A DNA stretch of 64,000 nt from Nitrospira sp. (GTDB lineage: Bacteria > Nitrospirota > Nitrospiria > Nitrospirales > Nitrospiraceae), in contig JALDRG010000012.1 in NCBI GenBank assembly GCA_031315995.1, positions 1-64,000 of the forward strand, in the 5' to 3' direction. The notes under the pieces were generated by a model. The model was not told the origin of the DNA. It worked only from the letters and a program-made list of their open reading frames with translations, and made no database searches. The position numbers and the translations under genes were made by a program. Positions 1 through 8,031 of the stretch are shown in pieces. How positions within the stretch are numbered: position 1 is the stretch's first letter; each line of letters begins with the position of its first letter.

Positions 1-1
1 T

Positions 2-103
2 GGCCGCGGCCGTCCATTGCAACTGCCCAGCGAGCAGGCCGCGCGCATTGCGGCGCTCACGCGATGGTACCAGGCAGTCGGCATGTATCCGACCGGGACC
101 TAA
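2..103 (+). CDS. C-terminal fragment of an upstream gene (cut by window edge)
   Basis: Frame 2 reads without a stop from the window edge for 33 codons to a TAA at 101-103 and ends in ...RWYQAVGMYPTGT. The segment has a PLQLPSEQAARIAAL stretch that resembles the last helix of dihydrodipicolinate-synthase/KDG-aldolase family proteins, but 33 residues are too few to name it. It runs in the same direction as the next gene, about 136 bases upstream of it. The intervening bases hold no convincing gene. Confidence 0.4.
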   Translation, partial: GRGRPLQLPSEQAARIAALTRWYQAVGMYPTGT

Positions 104-239
104 TGGTCGATCACAACAGGCTCTCGGCACGGCCTGCCGCCAGACCGCAAAGCGAAAGAGACTCACGTCGTCCAGTTTGTATCGGCGAGGGGAACGAGCA
201 ACTGAGAACGGAGCTGCAAGGGCGGTTCAACAACCGACT

Positions 240-1367
240 ATGGCGCATTCGTATACACCAGGCTTAACCGTCACCGAACGGACCACCGTTCGTCGCAGAC
301 GAATCTTGCCGCTGCCAGGAGAAGTCTTGGTGTCGGTGGGGGACGTGGTGCATGCCGATACGGTCGTCGCTCGCGCGGAATTGCCAGGCAAGGTCATTCC
401 CATGAACCTCGCCAACCAACTGGGAATCGCACCGGACGAGATCAAAGACTACCTCGTCAAAAAGGAAAAGGACTTTGTTCAAAAAGACGACGTGCTGGCC
501 GAAAACAAACCCTTCATCAAATGGTTCAAGACCGAAATCCGCTCTCCGATCACCGGCAGAGTGGAATCTATTTCCACCATCACCGGCCAAATTCTCCTCC
601 GGGAGCCTCCGAAGGTGGTCGAACTGCGCGCCTACATCGATGGCACCATCGTCGAGGTCCATGCCGAACAGGGCGTCACGGTCGAGTCGGTCTGTAGCTT
701 GGTGCAAGGCATTTTCGGCATCGGAGGTGAAGTCGGCGGCGACCTCGTCATGGGTGTGACGGCGCCGAGCGAGCCTTTGCTTCTCGACACGCTGACCCCA
801 TCCATGAAGGGGAAAATCGTGGTTGGAGGCGCGTTTCTGTCTTCCGCGACACTGGCACGGGCTAAGGAAATCGGGGTGGTCGGCTTGGTCGTCGGCGGCA
901 TTCACGACAAAGATCTGCGAGCGCTCCTCGGCTATGATCTGGGCGTGGCCATTACCGGCAGCGAGCAGGTGGGCTTCACATTGATCCTGACGGAAGGATT
1001 CGGAACGATCCCGATGGCGCCCAAGACCTTCTCATTGCTGTCCGCTCACGCCGGCCAGACGGCTTCTATTTCCGGCGCAACACAAATCCGCGCCGGCGTG
1101 ATCCGACCGGAAATCATTGTTCCTCAGGCATCCGGCTCCGCCGGCGCCAGACCAGACCCTGTCGAACGCGAGGGGATTCAGCTCGGTGATCCGGTGCGAA
1201 TCATTCGCGATCCACTGTTCGGCAAGATCGGGACTGTATCCGGCTTGCCCCCGGACCTCAGGGCGATTCCGACCGAGAGCGAAGTCCGAGTCCTCGAAGT
1301 GCGGTTCCCGGACGGCACCACCACCGTGGTCCCCCGCACCAACATCGAAGTCATCGAAGGAGCCTGA
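240..1367 (+). CDS. Barrel-sandwich-hybrid (RnfC/biotinyl-like) and KOW-domain protein, first gene of an uncharacterised envelope cluster
   Basis: A 375-residue protein with no signal peptide or membrane segment, so probably cytoplasmic or peripheral. Residues ~20-115 are rich in short beta strands with turns such as LPGEVLVSVGD and RSPITGRVESIS, typical of a barrel-sandwich-hybrid (lipoyl/biotinyl or RnfC N-terminal) fold. There is no modifiable lysine motif. The last ~60 residues (GDPVRIIRDPLFGKIGTVSG...) look like a KOW/SH3 module. The ATG at 240 is chosen because the upstream in-frame extension is arginine-rich and low in plausibility. It lies 5 bases before the next gene and is the likely operon head. 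Function unknown; the domain calls are from strand pattern only. Confidence 0.75.
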   Translation: MAHSYTPGLTVTERTTVRRRRILPLPGEVLVSVGDVVHADTVVARAELPGKVIPMNLANQLGIAPDEIKDYLVKKEKDFVQKDDVLAENKPFIKWFKTEIRSPITGRVESISTITGQILLREPPKVVELRAYIDGTIVEVHAEQGVTVESVCSLVQGIFGIGGEVGGDLVMGVTAPSEPLLLDTLTPSMKGKIVVGGAFLSSATLARAKEIGVVGLVVGGIHDKDLRALLGYDLGVAITGSEQVGFTLILTEGFGTIPMAPKTFSLLSAHAGQTASISGATQIRAGVIRPEIIVPQASGSAGARPDPVEREGIQLGDPVRIIRDPLFGKIGTVSGLPPDLRAIPTESEVRVLEVRFPDGTTTVVPRTNIEVIEGA

Positions 1368-1372
1368 ACCAC

Positions 1373-2620
1373 GTGCCGTCTCTGTTGCGCGTTGTGTCCC
1401 TCATCGCCGTGTTGTTGGCTCTGATGCCCCAGATTCTCGTGGCGCAGACCTCCCTTGCTCCGCCTCAACAGCTTCACGTCTTTGATACCCCCAGCGACGG
1501 CGGAGGCAGCCTCACCGCTACCTGGGCATCCTCCGCATCCGATAGCGCGGCCGGGACATACCAAGTCTTGTTTCACGAAGGAGCGCCGCCTCCCGACCAG
1601 ACGGGGTGGAAAGTCCTCGCAGAATTTCCTGCGAACAGCCATTTTGTCCGCGAGGCGAAGGCCGCCTGGTGGACAAGCCCAGGCCCGCCAGGCGACCACG
1701 TGTATGTCATCAAGAACGGTAAAGGCATCGAGTTAAAGCCCGGGCACGCATACGTCGTGACCGTGGCGGCCGTGAACGGGCAGGAGCGATCGATCGCCCA
1801 ACCGGTCGTCGCGTCACCCGAACCGAACTGGATGAATTGGAATCAACTGAACAATCTGGTGCTGGCACTGCTGTTCGGAGCGGTGGTGTTTTATGCGATC
1901 AACCTTGCAAAGCGCAAAGAAATCTTTCTCCGACGTATTCCCGGTCTTGATGCCGTCGATGAAGCGATCGGCCGCGCCACCGAGTTGGGTAAACCGGTCC
2001 TCTACATGACCGGGGCGCACGATATGAACGATCCGGCGACGATTGCAGCGGCGATCATCTTAGGCCGCGTGGCCAAGAAGGCCGCATCTTACGAAACGGA
2101 ACTACTCGTGCCTCACCGCGAACCCATCACGATGGCGGTCTGTCAGGAGATTACCAAACAAGCCTATTTGGAAGCAGGCAAACCGGATCTGTTCAAAGAC
2201 GACGCGAATTTTTTCATCACCAGCGACCAATTCAGCTACACCGCGGCGGTGGACGGCATCATGCTCCGGCGAAAACCCGCGGCGAACTTTTTCATGGGAT
2301 CATACTTCGCGGAATCGCTCTTGCTGACCGAAACCGGCGCGAGTACCGGCGCCATTCAAATCGCAGGGACCGACTCTGACCATCAACTCCCGTTCTTCGT
2401 CACCACCTGTGATTATACCCTGATCGGCGAAGAGCTCTACGCCGCCAGCGCCTATTTGTCGAAAGAGCCGATCCAAGTCGGCACGCTGCGGGGACAAGAC
2501 CTCGGCAAAGCCTTCATTCTGGGCGTCATCGGGATCGGGACGTTGCTGGCGACGATCATCGTCGTCACGGGCGCGACTTGGCCGCAACTCCTCCTCGACC
2601 TCTTCAAGGATCTCAAATGA
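1373..2620 (+). CDS. Exported membrane protein with N-terminal fibronectin-III-like domain and DUF6754-like region
   Basis: 415 residues starting at a GTG. Residues 1-24 form a signal peptide. Residues ~30-150 are a beta-rich, fibronectin-type-III-like domain predicted outside the membrane. A membrane segment follows at about 161-178. The 190-375 region has alternating strands and helices (PVLYMTGAHD..., IAAAIILGRVAKKA, ELLVPH), and a last membrane helix lies near 383-403. As I recall, this arrangement matches the DUF6754 family, known only from sequence. Its stop overlaps the next start by four bases (ATGA), which indicates translational coupling within the 240-4972 cluster. Function unknown. 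Confidence 0.75.
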   Translation: MPSLLRVVSLIAVLLALMPQILVAQTSLAPPQQLHVFDTPSDGGGSLTATWASSASDSAAGTYQVLFHEGAPPPDQTGWKVLAEFPANSHFVREAKAAWWTSPGPPGDHVYVIKNGKGIELKPGHAYVVTVAAVNGQERSIAQPVVASPEPNWMNWNQLNNLVLALLFGAVVFYAINLAKRKEIFLRRIPGLDAVDEAIGRATELGKPVLYMTGAHDMNDPATIAAAIILGRVAKKAASYETELLVPHREPITMAVCQEITKQAYLEAGKPDLFKDDANFFITSDQFSYTAAVDGIMLRRKPAANFFMGSYFAESLLLTETGASTGAIQIAGTDSDHQLPFFVTTCDYTLIGEELYAASAYLSKEPIQVGTLRGQDLGKAFILGVIGIGTLLATIIVVTGATWPQLLLDLFKDLK

Positions 2621-3267
2621 TTGCTCTTCGTCGGCAGTTGCCGCTGCTCATTACGATGGTGACCGGATTGGTGATGGCCGGGCAATACTACGTGCCACAT
2701 CCGGCGTCCGAGCAACTGCTCACCACCGTCACCAAATGGCTGCAGATCATCGGCGGCTTCGCGCTCGTCTTGGGCATTACCAGCCTGTTCCATGTCCATG
2801 CCGCGAAAATTCGCCGCAAGGAAGCCGGGTGGGGGTACAGCCTGATGCTCTATGCCGGAATGCTCGGCACCATCGTGGTCGGGCTTTGGAACGGCGGAAA
2901 AGAAAGCATCGACGGAGCGATGACCTCGTTCGGCTGGGTCTATTCCTATACCCTCGTCCCGTTGCAAGGCACCATGTTCGCCATCCTGGCGTTCTTCATC
3001 GCATCCGCGGCGTACCGATCGTTTCGCGCCCGCAGCCGGGAAGCCGCCGTATTATTGATCGCGGCGGTGATCGTCATGATGGGCCGGGTTCCGCTCGGCG
3101 AATATTTGCTGCCGATCAGCGGCGATCTCTCGAGTTGGATTCTGAATGTGTTGAATGCGTCCGTCCGGCGCGCCATCCTGATTGGTGTCAGCTTGGGCGC
3201 CGTGGCGCTGTCGTTCAAGATCATTTTCGGTGTCGAACGCTCATACCTAGGCGGAGGCAAGGAATAG
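2617..3267 (+). CDS. Multi-pass membrane protein of the envelope cluster
   Basis: 216 residues with about six hydrophobic segments (for example near residues 5-25, 42-60, 75-93, 110-130, 145-160, 185-205) and short loops. No family motif that I recognise. The ATG at 2617 is chosen because it overlaps the preceding stop as ATGA. The in-frame extension upstream lies inside the previous gene. Its place between two proteins with large soluble domains suggests a membrane scaffold subunit of the same complex. That role is inferred from gene order only. Confidence 0.75.
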   Translation: MIALRRQLPLLITMVTGLVMAGQYYVPHPASEQLLTTVTKWLQIIGGFALVLGITSLFHVHAAKIRRKEAGWGYSLMLYAGMLGTIVVGLWNGGKESIDGAMTSFGWVYSYTLVPLQGTMFAILAFFIASAAYRSFRARSREAAVLLIAAVIVMMGRVPLGEYLLPISGDLSSWILNVLNASVRRAILIGVSLGAVALSFKIIFGVERSYLGGGKE

Positions 3268-3365
3268 CACGTGAGACGTGAAAGAGGAGAGGGAACCGGC
3301 GCGTGCCAACCCCTCGACGCCATATCGGCTGATTGGTTATCTGCGACGTGCCACGAGGGAACAAC

Positions 3366-4211
3366 GTGACGTTCGCTGAACGCATGTTACGGATCGACCG
3401 GCGGATCATCTTTCTGGTGATCGGGCTCTGCACGCTGTTCCCTCTGTTATTCCCGGTGGGCCTGCCCATCAGAATTTCGTCGGAAGTGCGAGGCGTCTTC
3501 GACTACATCGACAACTTGCCTGAAGGATCCGTCTTTCTCCTCTCCTTGGATTTCGACCCGGCCTCGAAACCGGAGCTCTATCCTCAGGCTATCGCAATAC
3601 TCCGCCATGCGTTCCACAAAAACGTTCGCGTCATCGCCATGACACTGTGGGTATCCGGAACCGGCTTGGCGGATTCGATTGTATCCCAAACCGCGAAGGA
3701 GGCAGGTAAGGAGAACGGCAAGGACTATGTGTTTTTGGGCTGGAGCCCCGGAGGCAGCGCCGTCATCCTGAACATGGGACAGGATCTCTACACCGCCTTC
3801 CCGGCCGACTATGGGGGCAAGGCGACCAAGGGCATGCCGGTATTGGCCGGGGTACAGAACCTGCGCGATGTCACGTATGCCGTCAGTCTGGGCGCAGGGA
3901 ATCCCGGAGTCGAGGCGTGGTACGTCTTCGGCAAGGACAAGTATAAGTTCGAACTTGGCGGCGGCTGTACGGGTGTGATGGCGCCAGGGCTCTATCCGTT
4001 ATTGCGGAGCGGCCAGATCAACGGCTTGATCGGCGGCCTGCGCGGAGCGGCAGAGTATGAAACCCTCATCGGCCAAAAAGGCAAGGCCGTCGCCGGAATG
4101 GATGCTCAGTCGGCCACCCACCTTGCTATCATCGTGCTCGTCGCGATCTGCAATGTTTTTTACTTCACGATGCGGCGGCAACAGCGCCGGCAAGAACGGA
4201 TGGGATCGTAG
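3366..4211 (+). CDS. Membrane-anchored protein with Rossmann-like soluble domain, envelope cluster
   Basis: 281 residues. A membrane helix at about 14-35 (IIFLVIGLCTLFPLLFPVG) and another near the C-terminus (ATHLAIIVLVAICNVFYF) bracket a ~190-residue soluble domain. That domain alternates strands and helices: SVFLLSLD, AIAILRHAFHK, VRVIAMTLW, DYVFLGW. GTG at 3366 is preferred because GAGGGA lies five bases upstream; an earlier TTG at 3333 is possible. The soluble domain resembles in outline the one encoded at 1373-2620. Last-but-one gene of the cluster; function unknown. Confidence 0.7.
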   Translation: MTFAERMLRIDRRIIFLVIGLCTLFPLLFPVGLPIRISSEVRGVFDYIDNLPEGSVFLLSLDFDPASKPELYPQAIAILRHAFHKNVRVIAMTLWVSGTGLADSIVSQTAKEAGKENGKDYVFLGWSPGGSAVILNMGQDLYTAFPADYGGKATKGMPVLAGVQNLRDVTYAVSLGAGNPGVEAWYVFGKDKYKFELGGGCTGVMAPGLYPLLRSGQINGLIGGLRGAAEYETLIGQKGKAVAGMDAQSATHLAIIVLVAICNVFYFTMRRQQRRQERMGS

Positions 4212-4216
4212 CCACG

Positions 4217-4972
4217 ATGGAGCTTTCTTTTGAGGTCATGCTCGGCGGGTGGATCGCAACGGGACTCACCCTGTTCATCCTGTCGTTCCTCTATGAAGAC
4301 AATCCGCTGTTCAAGCTCGCCGAACATCTCTACGTCGGCGTCTCACTCGGGTATACGATCGTCAAAACCTATGACACGGTCGTCATGACTCTGATCCTGC
4401 GCCCGATCCTCGAGAAAGGGGAATGGTCGCTGCTGGTTCCCGTCGTTATCGGCACCCTGATGCTCACTCGGTATGTGCCCAAAGCGGCCTGGCTCTCGCG
4501 CTATGCCTTTGCCTTTATCGTCGGCGTCGGGGCGGGGCTGGCTATTCCTCGCACGATTTCTTCGTTCATTCTGAAACAGATCGAGGATACGGTTCGACCG
4601 CTGCTGACCCTCGTGCCGGGGGAGGGCGTGACGTTTACCTATTCCTTGCTGAACCCCGCCAGTAACCTGAATGGGATTATCATCCTGATCGGGGTGGTCT
4701 CAGTGCTGTTCTACTTCTTTTTCTCGGTGGAACATTCCGGACCCGGAAAAATGGTCGCGCGTGCCGGCATCGTGTTTCTGATGATCTCGTTCGGAGCCGC
4801 CTTCGGGTATACCGTCATGGCCCGCATGTCGCTCTTGATCGGCAGGCTGACGGACCTCATCGAGTTCTCCGATGCGTCCTATGGACGCCCTACACTCTGG
4901 CTTTCGCTGCTGACCATCGGTACCTTGATCTGGTTGAGCCGACGCAGTGGCGCTCACCCGCCTGAACGCTAG
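4217..4972 (+). CDS. Multi-pass membrane protein, last gene of the envelope cluster
   Basis: 251 residues starting at an ATG five bases after the previous stop. Six or seven hydrophobic segments are visible (residues ~8-24, 35-55, 72-92, 98-116, 150-172, 182-205, 228-243). No catalytic or transport motif is recognisable. Tight spacing to four upstream genes places it in the same transcript. The next 200 bases contain a repeat element, so the operon probably ends here. Confidence 0.7.
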   Translation: MELSFEVMLGGWIATGLTLFILSFLYEDNPLFKLAEHLYVGVSLGYTIVKTYDTVVMTLILRPILEKGEWSLLVPVVIGTLMLTRYVPKAAWLSRYAFAFIVGVGAGLAIPRTISSFILKQIEDTVRPLLTLVPGEGVTFTYSLLNPASNLNGIIILIGVVSVLFYFFFSVEHSGPGKMVARAGIVFLMISFGAAFGYTVMARMSLLIGRLTDLIEFSDASYGRPTLWLSLLTIGTLIWLSRRSGAHPPER

Positions 4973-5019
4973 TCCAGCACAAAGCGCTAGACTGAAAACC
5001 GTTTGTGGCAATTTCTCCA

Positions 5020-5139
5020 GGGTGTTCAAAAAGTCGTCCGGCAAGGCCGCAGCGAATGAAGAGCTGAGGCGTACCCTCTGCGGTACGTGGAGGCGCTGAA
5101 TGACGCGAGAACGAAGCGGGCCGGCTGTTTCAACATCCC
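5020..5139 (+). repeat. Intergenic repeat, copy 1
   Basis: A 120-base element bounded by imperfect terminal inverted repeats (GGGTGTTCAAAAAG at the left, CTGTTTCAACATCCC at the right). It contains an internal GTACC...GGTAC palindrome near its middle. A diverged inverted copy lies at about 6463-6563. It resembles abundant intergenic repeats I associate with Nitrospira genomes. It carries no gene. It may act as a transcript-end hairpin for the 240-4972 cluster or be a non-autonomous mobile element. Confidence 0.65.
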
Positions 5140-5176
5140 GACCTCCAGTTGCACCTGAGAAGTATGCTCCGCTACA

Positions 5177-6439
5177 ATGCCGCTCATTATGGAATCAACA
5201 CCGACCATCGCCGCTAAAGATCCCGCGCAGTATCCGCTTTTGCGCAACCTCCAATTCTCGCCGATCAAGGAAGGGGAGGAGCAGTACATCGTGCTCTGGG
5301 ACCCGACCGGGTTGAGCAAGGAACGACTGGTCCTGCCGTTGAACTATTTCTTCATCGTGCAGCACCTCGACGGAGAGCATAGCGTCCAAGACATCGGCGC
5401 AATTTACCTGAAGCGGTTCGGCGAGTTCCTCATGCCGAACAAGGTCGAGCAGTTGCTGACGGATCTGGACACCAAATTATTTCTGGAAGGCCCGCGCACC
5501 GAGCAGGCCAAGCAGCAGGCCTTGGCCGCGTACCGGCAAGCGCCCTCCCGCTTGCCTCAGTTTGCGGGTCGCAGTTACGAGGCCGACGCCGCCAAGCTCC
5601 GCGCCCAGATCAACGGCTTTTTTACCTCCAAGGAAGGGCCGGAGGTCAAAGCGTCCGAACATGCGGGCAAACCCATCAAGGCGCTCGTCGCGCCCACCTT
5701 CGAACTCAAACATGCCGGACCGCTCTATGCCTGGGCCTATAAAGAGCTGCAAGAAGCCCAGCAGCCGGATCTGTACGTGCTCATCGGCACTGCCTACTCT
5801 GGGCTCGAACAACTCGTGGCGATGACGGATAAGGATTTCGAGACTCCATTGGGGCTCGTCAAGGTCGAACGGGCGGTGACCGATCGCCTGCGCGAGCAGA
5901 TTCCTTCAGCTTTCACCGACGAATTGGCACATCACAATGAACATGCATTGGAATTTCAGCTGCCGTTCTTGCAAGAGAGTCTCGGCAAAAACCGGCCGTT
6001 TACAATTGTTCCGATCCTCACGTCGTTTTCAGCGGACAGCCTGCGCGATCCGCAAGTACGGGAGCAGGTCGAGACGTTTCTTCAGATCTTGAAGGACGCC
6101 TTGGCAGCCACCGGCAAGAGCTACTGTGTGGTGGTGGGAGCGGAACTGGCCCATATCGGCATGCGGTACGGCGACTCGGCACCGCCGACGGATTTTTCCT
6201 TCCACCGCTGCATGCAGATCGATCTCGAGATGCTCAAACATGTCGAGAACCGCGACCCTGAAGAGTTCGCACAGTTCATTCAGAAGGAAAACGATCAGCG
6301 CCGCATTTCCGGCTTCTCACCGATCTACTCGCTACTGCGCCTGATTCAAGCCGAAACGGGGCAGGTCTTACGATACGATCGCGGCATCACGGATCAGTAT
6401 AATTCGACAGTCACCTATGCCAGCATGGCCTTCTTCTGA
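5177..6439 (+). CDS. Memo-family (AmmeMemoRadiSam protein B-like) protein with PqqD-like N-terminal domain
   Basis: 420 residues. Residues ~20-105 have the pattern of a PqqD-like winged helix (LPLNYFFIVQHLDG, then SVQDIGAIYLKRFG). Residues ~165-420 match the Memo fold, with APTFELKHAGPLYAWAYKEL, DFETPLG, HHNEHALEFQLPFLQ and a C-terminal STVTYASMAFF. Canonical Memo metal ligands are missing: the PHAG histidine aligns with Thr174 and the PSHH pair with TAYS (205-208). No AMMECR1 or radical-SAM partner is nearby. ATG 5177 is used; ATG 5189 is equally possible. Family membership is firm, but catalytic activity is doubtful. Confidence 0.8.
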   Translation: MPLIMESTPTIAAKDPAQYPLLRNLQFSPIKEGEEQYIVLWDPTGLSKERLVLPLNYFFIVQHLDGEHSVQDIGAIYLKRFGEFLMPNKVEQLLTDLDTKLFLEGPRTEQAKQQALAAYRQAPSRLPQFAGRSYEADAAKLRAQINGFFTSKEGPEVKASEHAGKPIKALVAPTFELKHAGPLYAWAYKELQEAQQPDLYVLIGTAYSGLEQLVAMTDKDFETPLGLVKVERAVTDRLREQIPSAFTDELAHHNEHALEFQLPFLQESLGKNRPFTIVPILTSFSADSLRDPQVREQVETFLQILKDALAATGKSYCVVVGAELAHIGMRYGDSAPPTDFSFHRCMQIDLEMLKHVENRDPEEFAQFIQKENDQRRISGFSPIYSLLRLIQAETGQVLRYDRGITDQYNSTVTYASMAFF

Positions 6440-6462
6440 GCAGGACGGTGAACCATCTCCCT

Positions 6463-6563
6463 ACCTCCGTTCTCGGCTCATCGAAATCCTCAACGTACCC
6501 CCGAGGGTACGCCGCCGGCGCTTTACTCGACTGATACCTCGCTGAAACCTGCTTGAGCACCTG
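6463..6563 (-). repeat. Intergenic repeat, copy 2 (inverted relative to copy 1)
   Basis: The plus strand here aligns with the reverse complement of 5020-5139. Shared blocks include GTTCTCG, CTCAT, ACGTACC, GAGGGTACGCC and a 3' TTGA.CAC. Divergence is substantial, so the two copies are old or belong to different subfamilies. Together they flank the Memo-family gene in opposite orientation. No coding potential. Confidence 0.55.
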
Positions 6564-6583
6564 CGTGAGAGGCTGCGCAGCCG

Positions 6584-6970
6584 CTAATAGGCCGGCATGC
6601 CGCCAGCTGGATCGGTATATCGGGTGGGCGTGGTGAAGCGGTCCCAGGTGGTGACAACTCCGTCTTCGAAGTACACGCGAAACGCGCTCGTTATGCAGGC
6701 ATCCCGACCGATAGGCGGGTAGAGCCAGACTGCGATCGACCGGCCCCCATTCTGTACGTCCTTCTTACATACCGGGGACCCGAGTGCGAGATAGACCTGA
6801 TCCTGGTTCATTCCGCGAATGATATTCCCACGATCGATGGCCCATCGCACGCCATGAGGATAAGACGGATACTTTTCCTTCAACAGTCGAGTGCGTTCCG
6901 AGGCGCATCCCGGAAACAAGATAACAACGAGAACGACGCTCATGAGCCGTATGAATCGCAACGGCGCCAC
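6584..6970 (-). CDS. Small lipoprotein
   Basis: 128 residues. The N-terminus is a lipoprotein signal (hydrophobic run ending LFPGC, lipidated Cys22). The body contains IRGMNQDQVYLALGSP, similar to the SmpA/BamE-like beta-alpha motif in which MNQDQV precedes a helix and GSP a turn. A role in envelope assembly is therefore possible but unproven. Cys68 and Cys91 could form a disulfide. It is monocistronic between the repeat and a cyclophilin gene on the same strand about 300 bases away. Confidence 0.7.
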   Translation of the reverse strand: MAPLRFIRLMSVVLVVILFPGCASERTRLLKEKYPSYPHGVRWAIDRGNIIRGMNQDQVYLALGSPVCKKDVQNGGRSIAVWLYPPIGRDACITSAFRVYFEDGVVTTWDRFTTPTRYTDPAGGMPAY

Positions 6971-7270
6971 AGACTTTCTCCTTCATCCAGTTTACGATTG
7001 CCCGGATGACTGAATCGAATCAATCGAAACTACCAACCAAAGAATTTTAAATCCCGTTTCGAATAGGGGAAGGATGAACCCAGTGGAGAGTGAAGGAATA
7101 GAAACAACCGAGGAAACCGGGGCAGCGGATCTTGAACAGGTCCAGGCTCGCGCCTGTCTCTCTTTCATGGATGACACCCGTGCTGGTCCCCTTGCGGCCG
7201 TCGAGCGAGGTCCTTCTGAGGGTGCGCGCTTCGGGAGCGTGGGACCATCCGGGTGTTGTTCCACACGATT
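6971..7270. other. 300-base intergenic stretch
   Basis: Lies between two minus-strand genes and contains the region upstream of the 6584-6970 lipoprotein gene. Short open frames exist on both strands (for example from ATG 7074 on plus), but none has family similarity, a well-placed ribosome site and plausible composition together. I see no hairpin with a T-run here. Confidence 0.5.
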
Positions 7271-7792
7271 CTATTCCTTCACCGTCACCTTCATGCGAAT
7301 GGCTTCAAGCGGATTGTCTCGTTCATCACAGGGGAGCTTCGCGATCATGTCGATGATTTCAATCCCGCGGATGATTTCCCCGAAGATCGAATACCGACGA
7401 TCCAGTCCGCCGTTATCCTGGAGGGAGATGAAGAACTGCGATCCATTATCGTTGAAATCACGGGTACTGCTGCCGTCGCGAGGCATTTTGGCCATGGAAA
7501 TGGCCCCGCGTATATGAGGACGGTCGTTGGGCTCGGGGTTGAGAAAAAACCCAGGCCCACCGGTGCCGTGCAGCATCCGGTCGGGCGTCTTACTGAGCGG
7601 GTCGCCGCCCTGGATGATGAAGCCGGGCACCACACGGTGAAACGTGGTGTCGTCGTAGAAGCCAATTTTCGCCAGGTTGATGAAATTCTCTACATGACGT
7701 GGGGCGTCGTCCGGGTAAAAACGAATCCTGATCTCCCCAAACTTGGTGAAGATCGTGGCACGCGGATCTTTTTTCTGAAATTGCATAGTCAT
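7271..7792 (-). CDS. Cyclophilin-type peptidyl-prolyl cis-trans isomerase
   Basis: 173 residues with the full cyclophilin signature: FINLAKIGFYDDTTFHRVVPGFIIQGGD, the catalytic arginine in FHR, then GSQFFIS and the YSIFGEIIRG segment. There is no signal peptide, so the enzyme is cytoplasmic and assists folding by proline isomerisation. Either ATG 7792 (MTMQF) or ATG 7786 can serve as start. Single gene, no obvious partner. Confidence 0.93.
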   Translation of the reverse strand: MTMQFQKKDPRATIFTKFGEIRIRFYPDDAPRHVENFINLAKIGFYDDTTFHRVVPGFIIQGGDPLSKTPDRMLHGTGGPGFFLNPEPNDRPHIRGAISMAKMPRDGSSTRDFNDNGSQFFISLQDNGGLDRRYSIFGEIIRGIEIIDMIAKLPCDERDNPLEAIRMKVTVKE

Positions 7793-7893
7793 GGAGATGA
7801 ATTTAACAGGGAGTAGGTTTCAGCGGCAAGGGGTCCGGACGTTCATCTACTGAAAGATTTCCGGCAGCAGCCCACGGGAATGGCGTGCAAGAG

Positions 7894-7995
7894 ATGCGCA
7901 CCATTTTGACTGCAGACATGACGATCACCGGGATTGTCGCCGACGGAGGAAGAGAGTATTCTTCGGGCGACTTAATCCGGACCAACCAACCCTGA
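7894..7995 (+). other. Possible small ORF in frame with the downstream MBL gene
   Basis: An ATG at 7894 opens 33 codons (MRTILTADMTITGIVADGG...) ending in TGA at 7993-7995, 36 bases before and in the same frame as the start at 8032. The peptide has plausible composition but matches no family I know. It could be a leader peptide, a chance ORF, or an old N-terminal part of the neighbour cut off by a stop. Confidence 0.25.
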
Positions 7996-8031
7996 GCCAA
8001 CTGGTGCCGCAACCGATTCGAAGGGGGGCCT

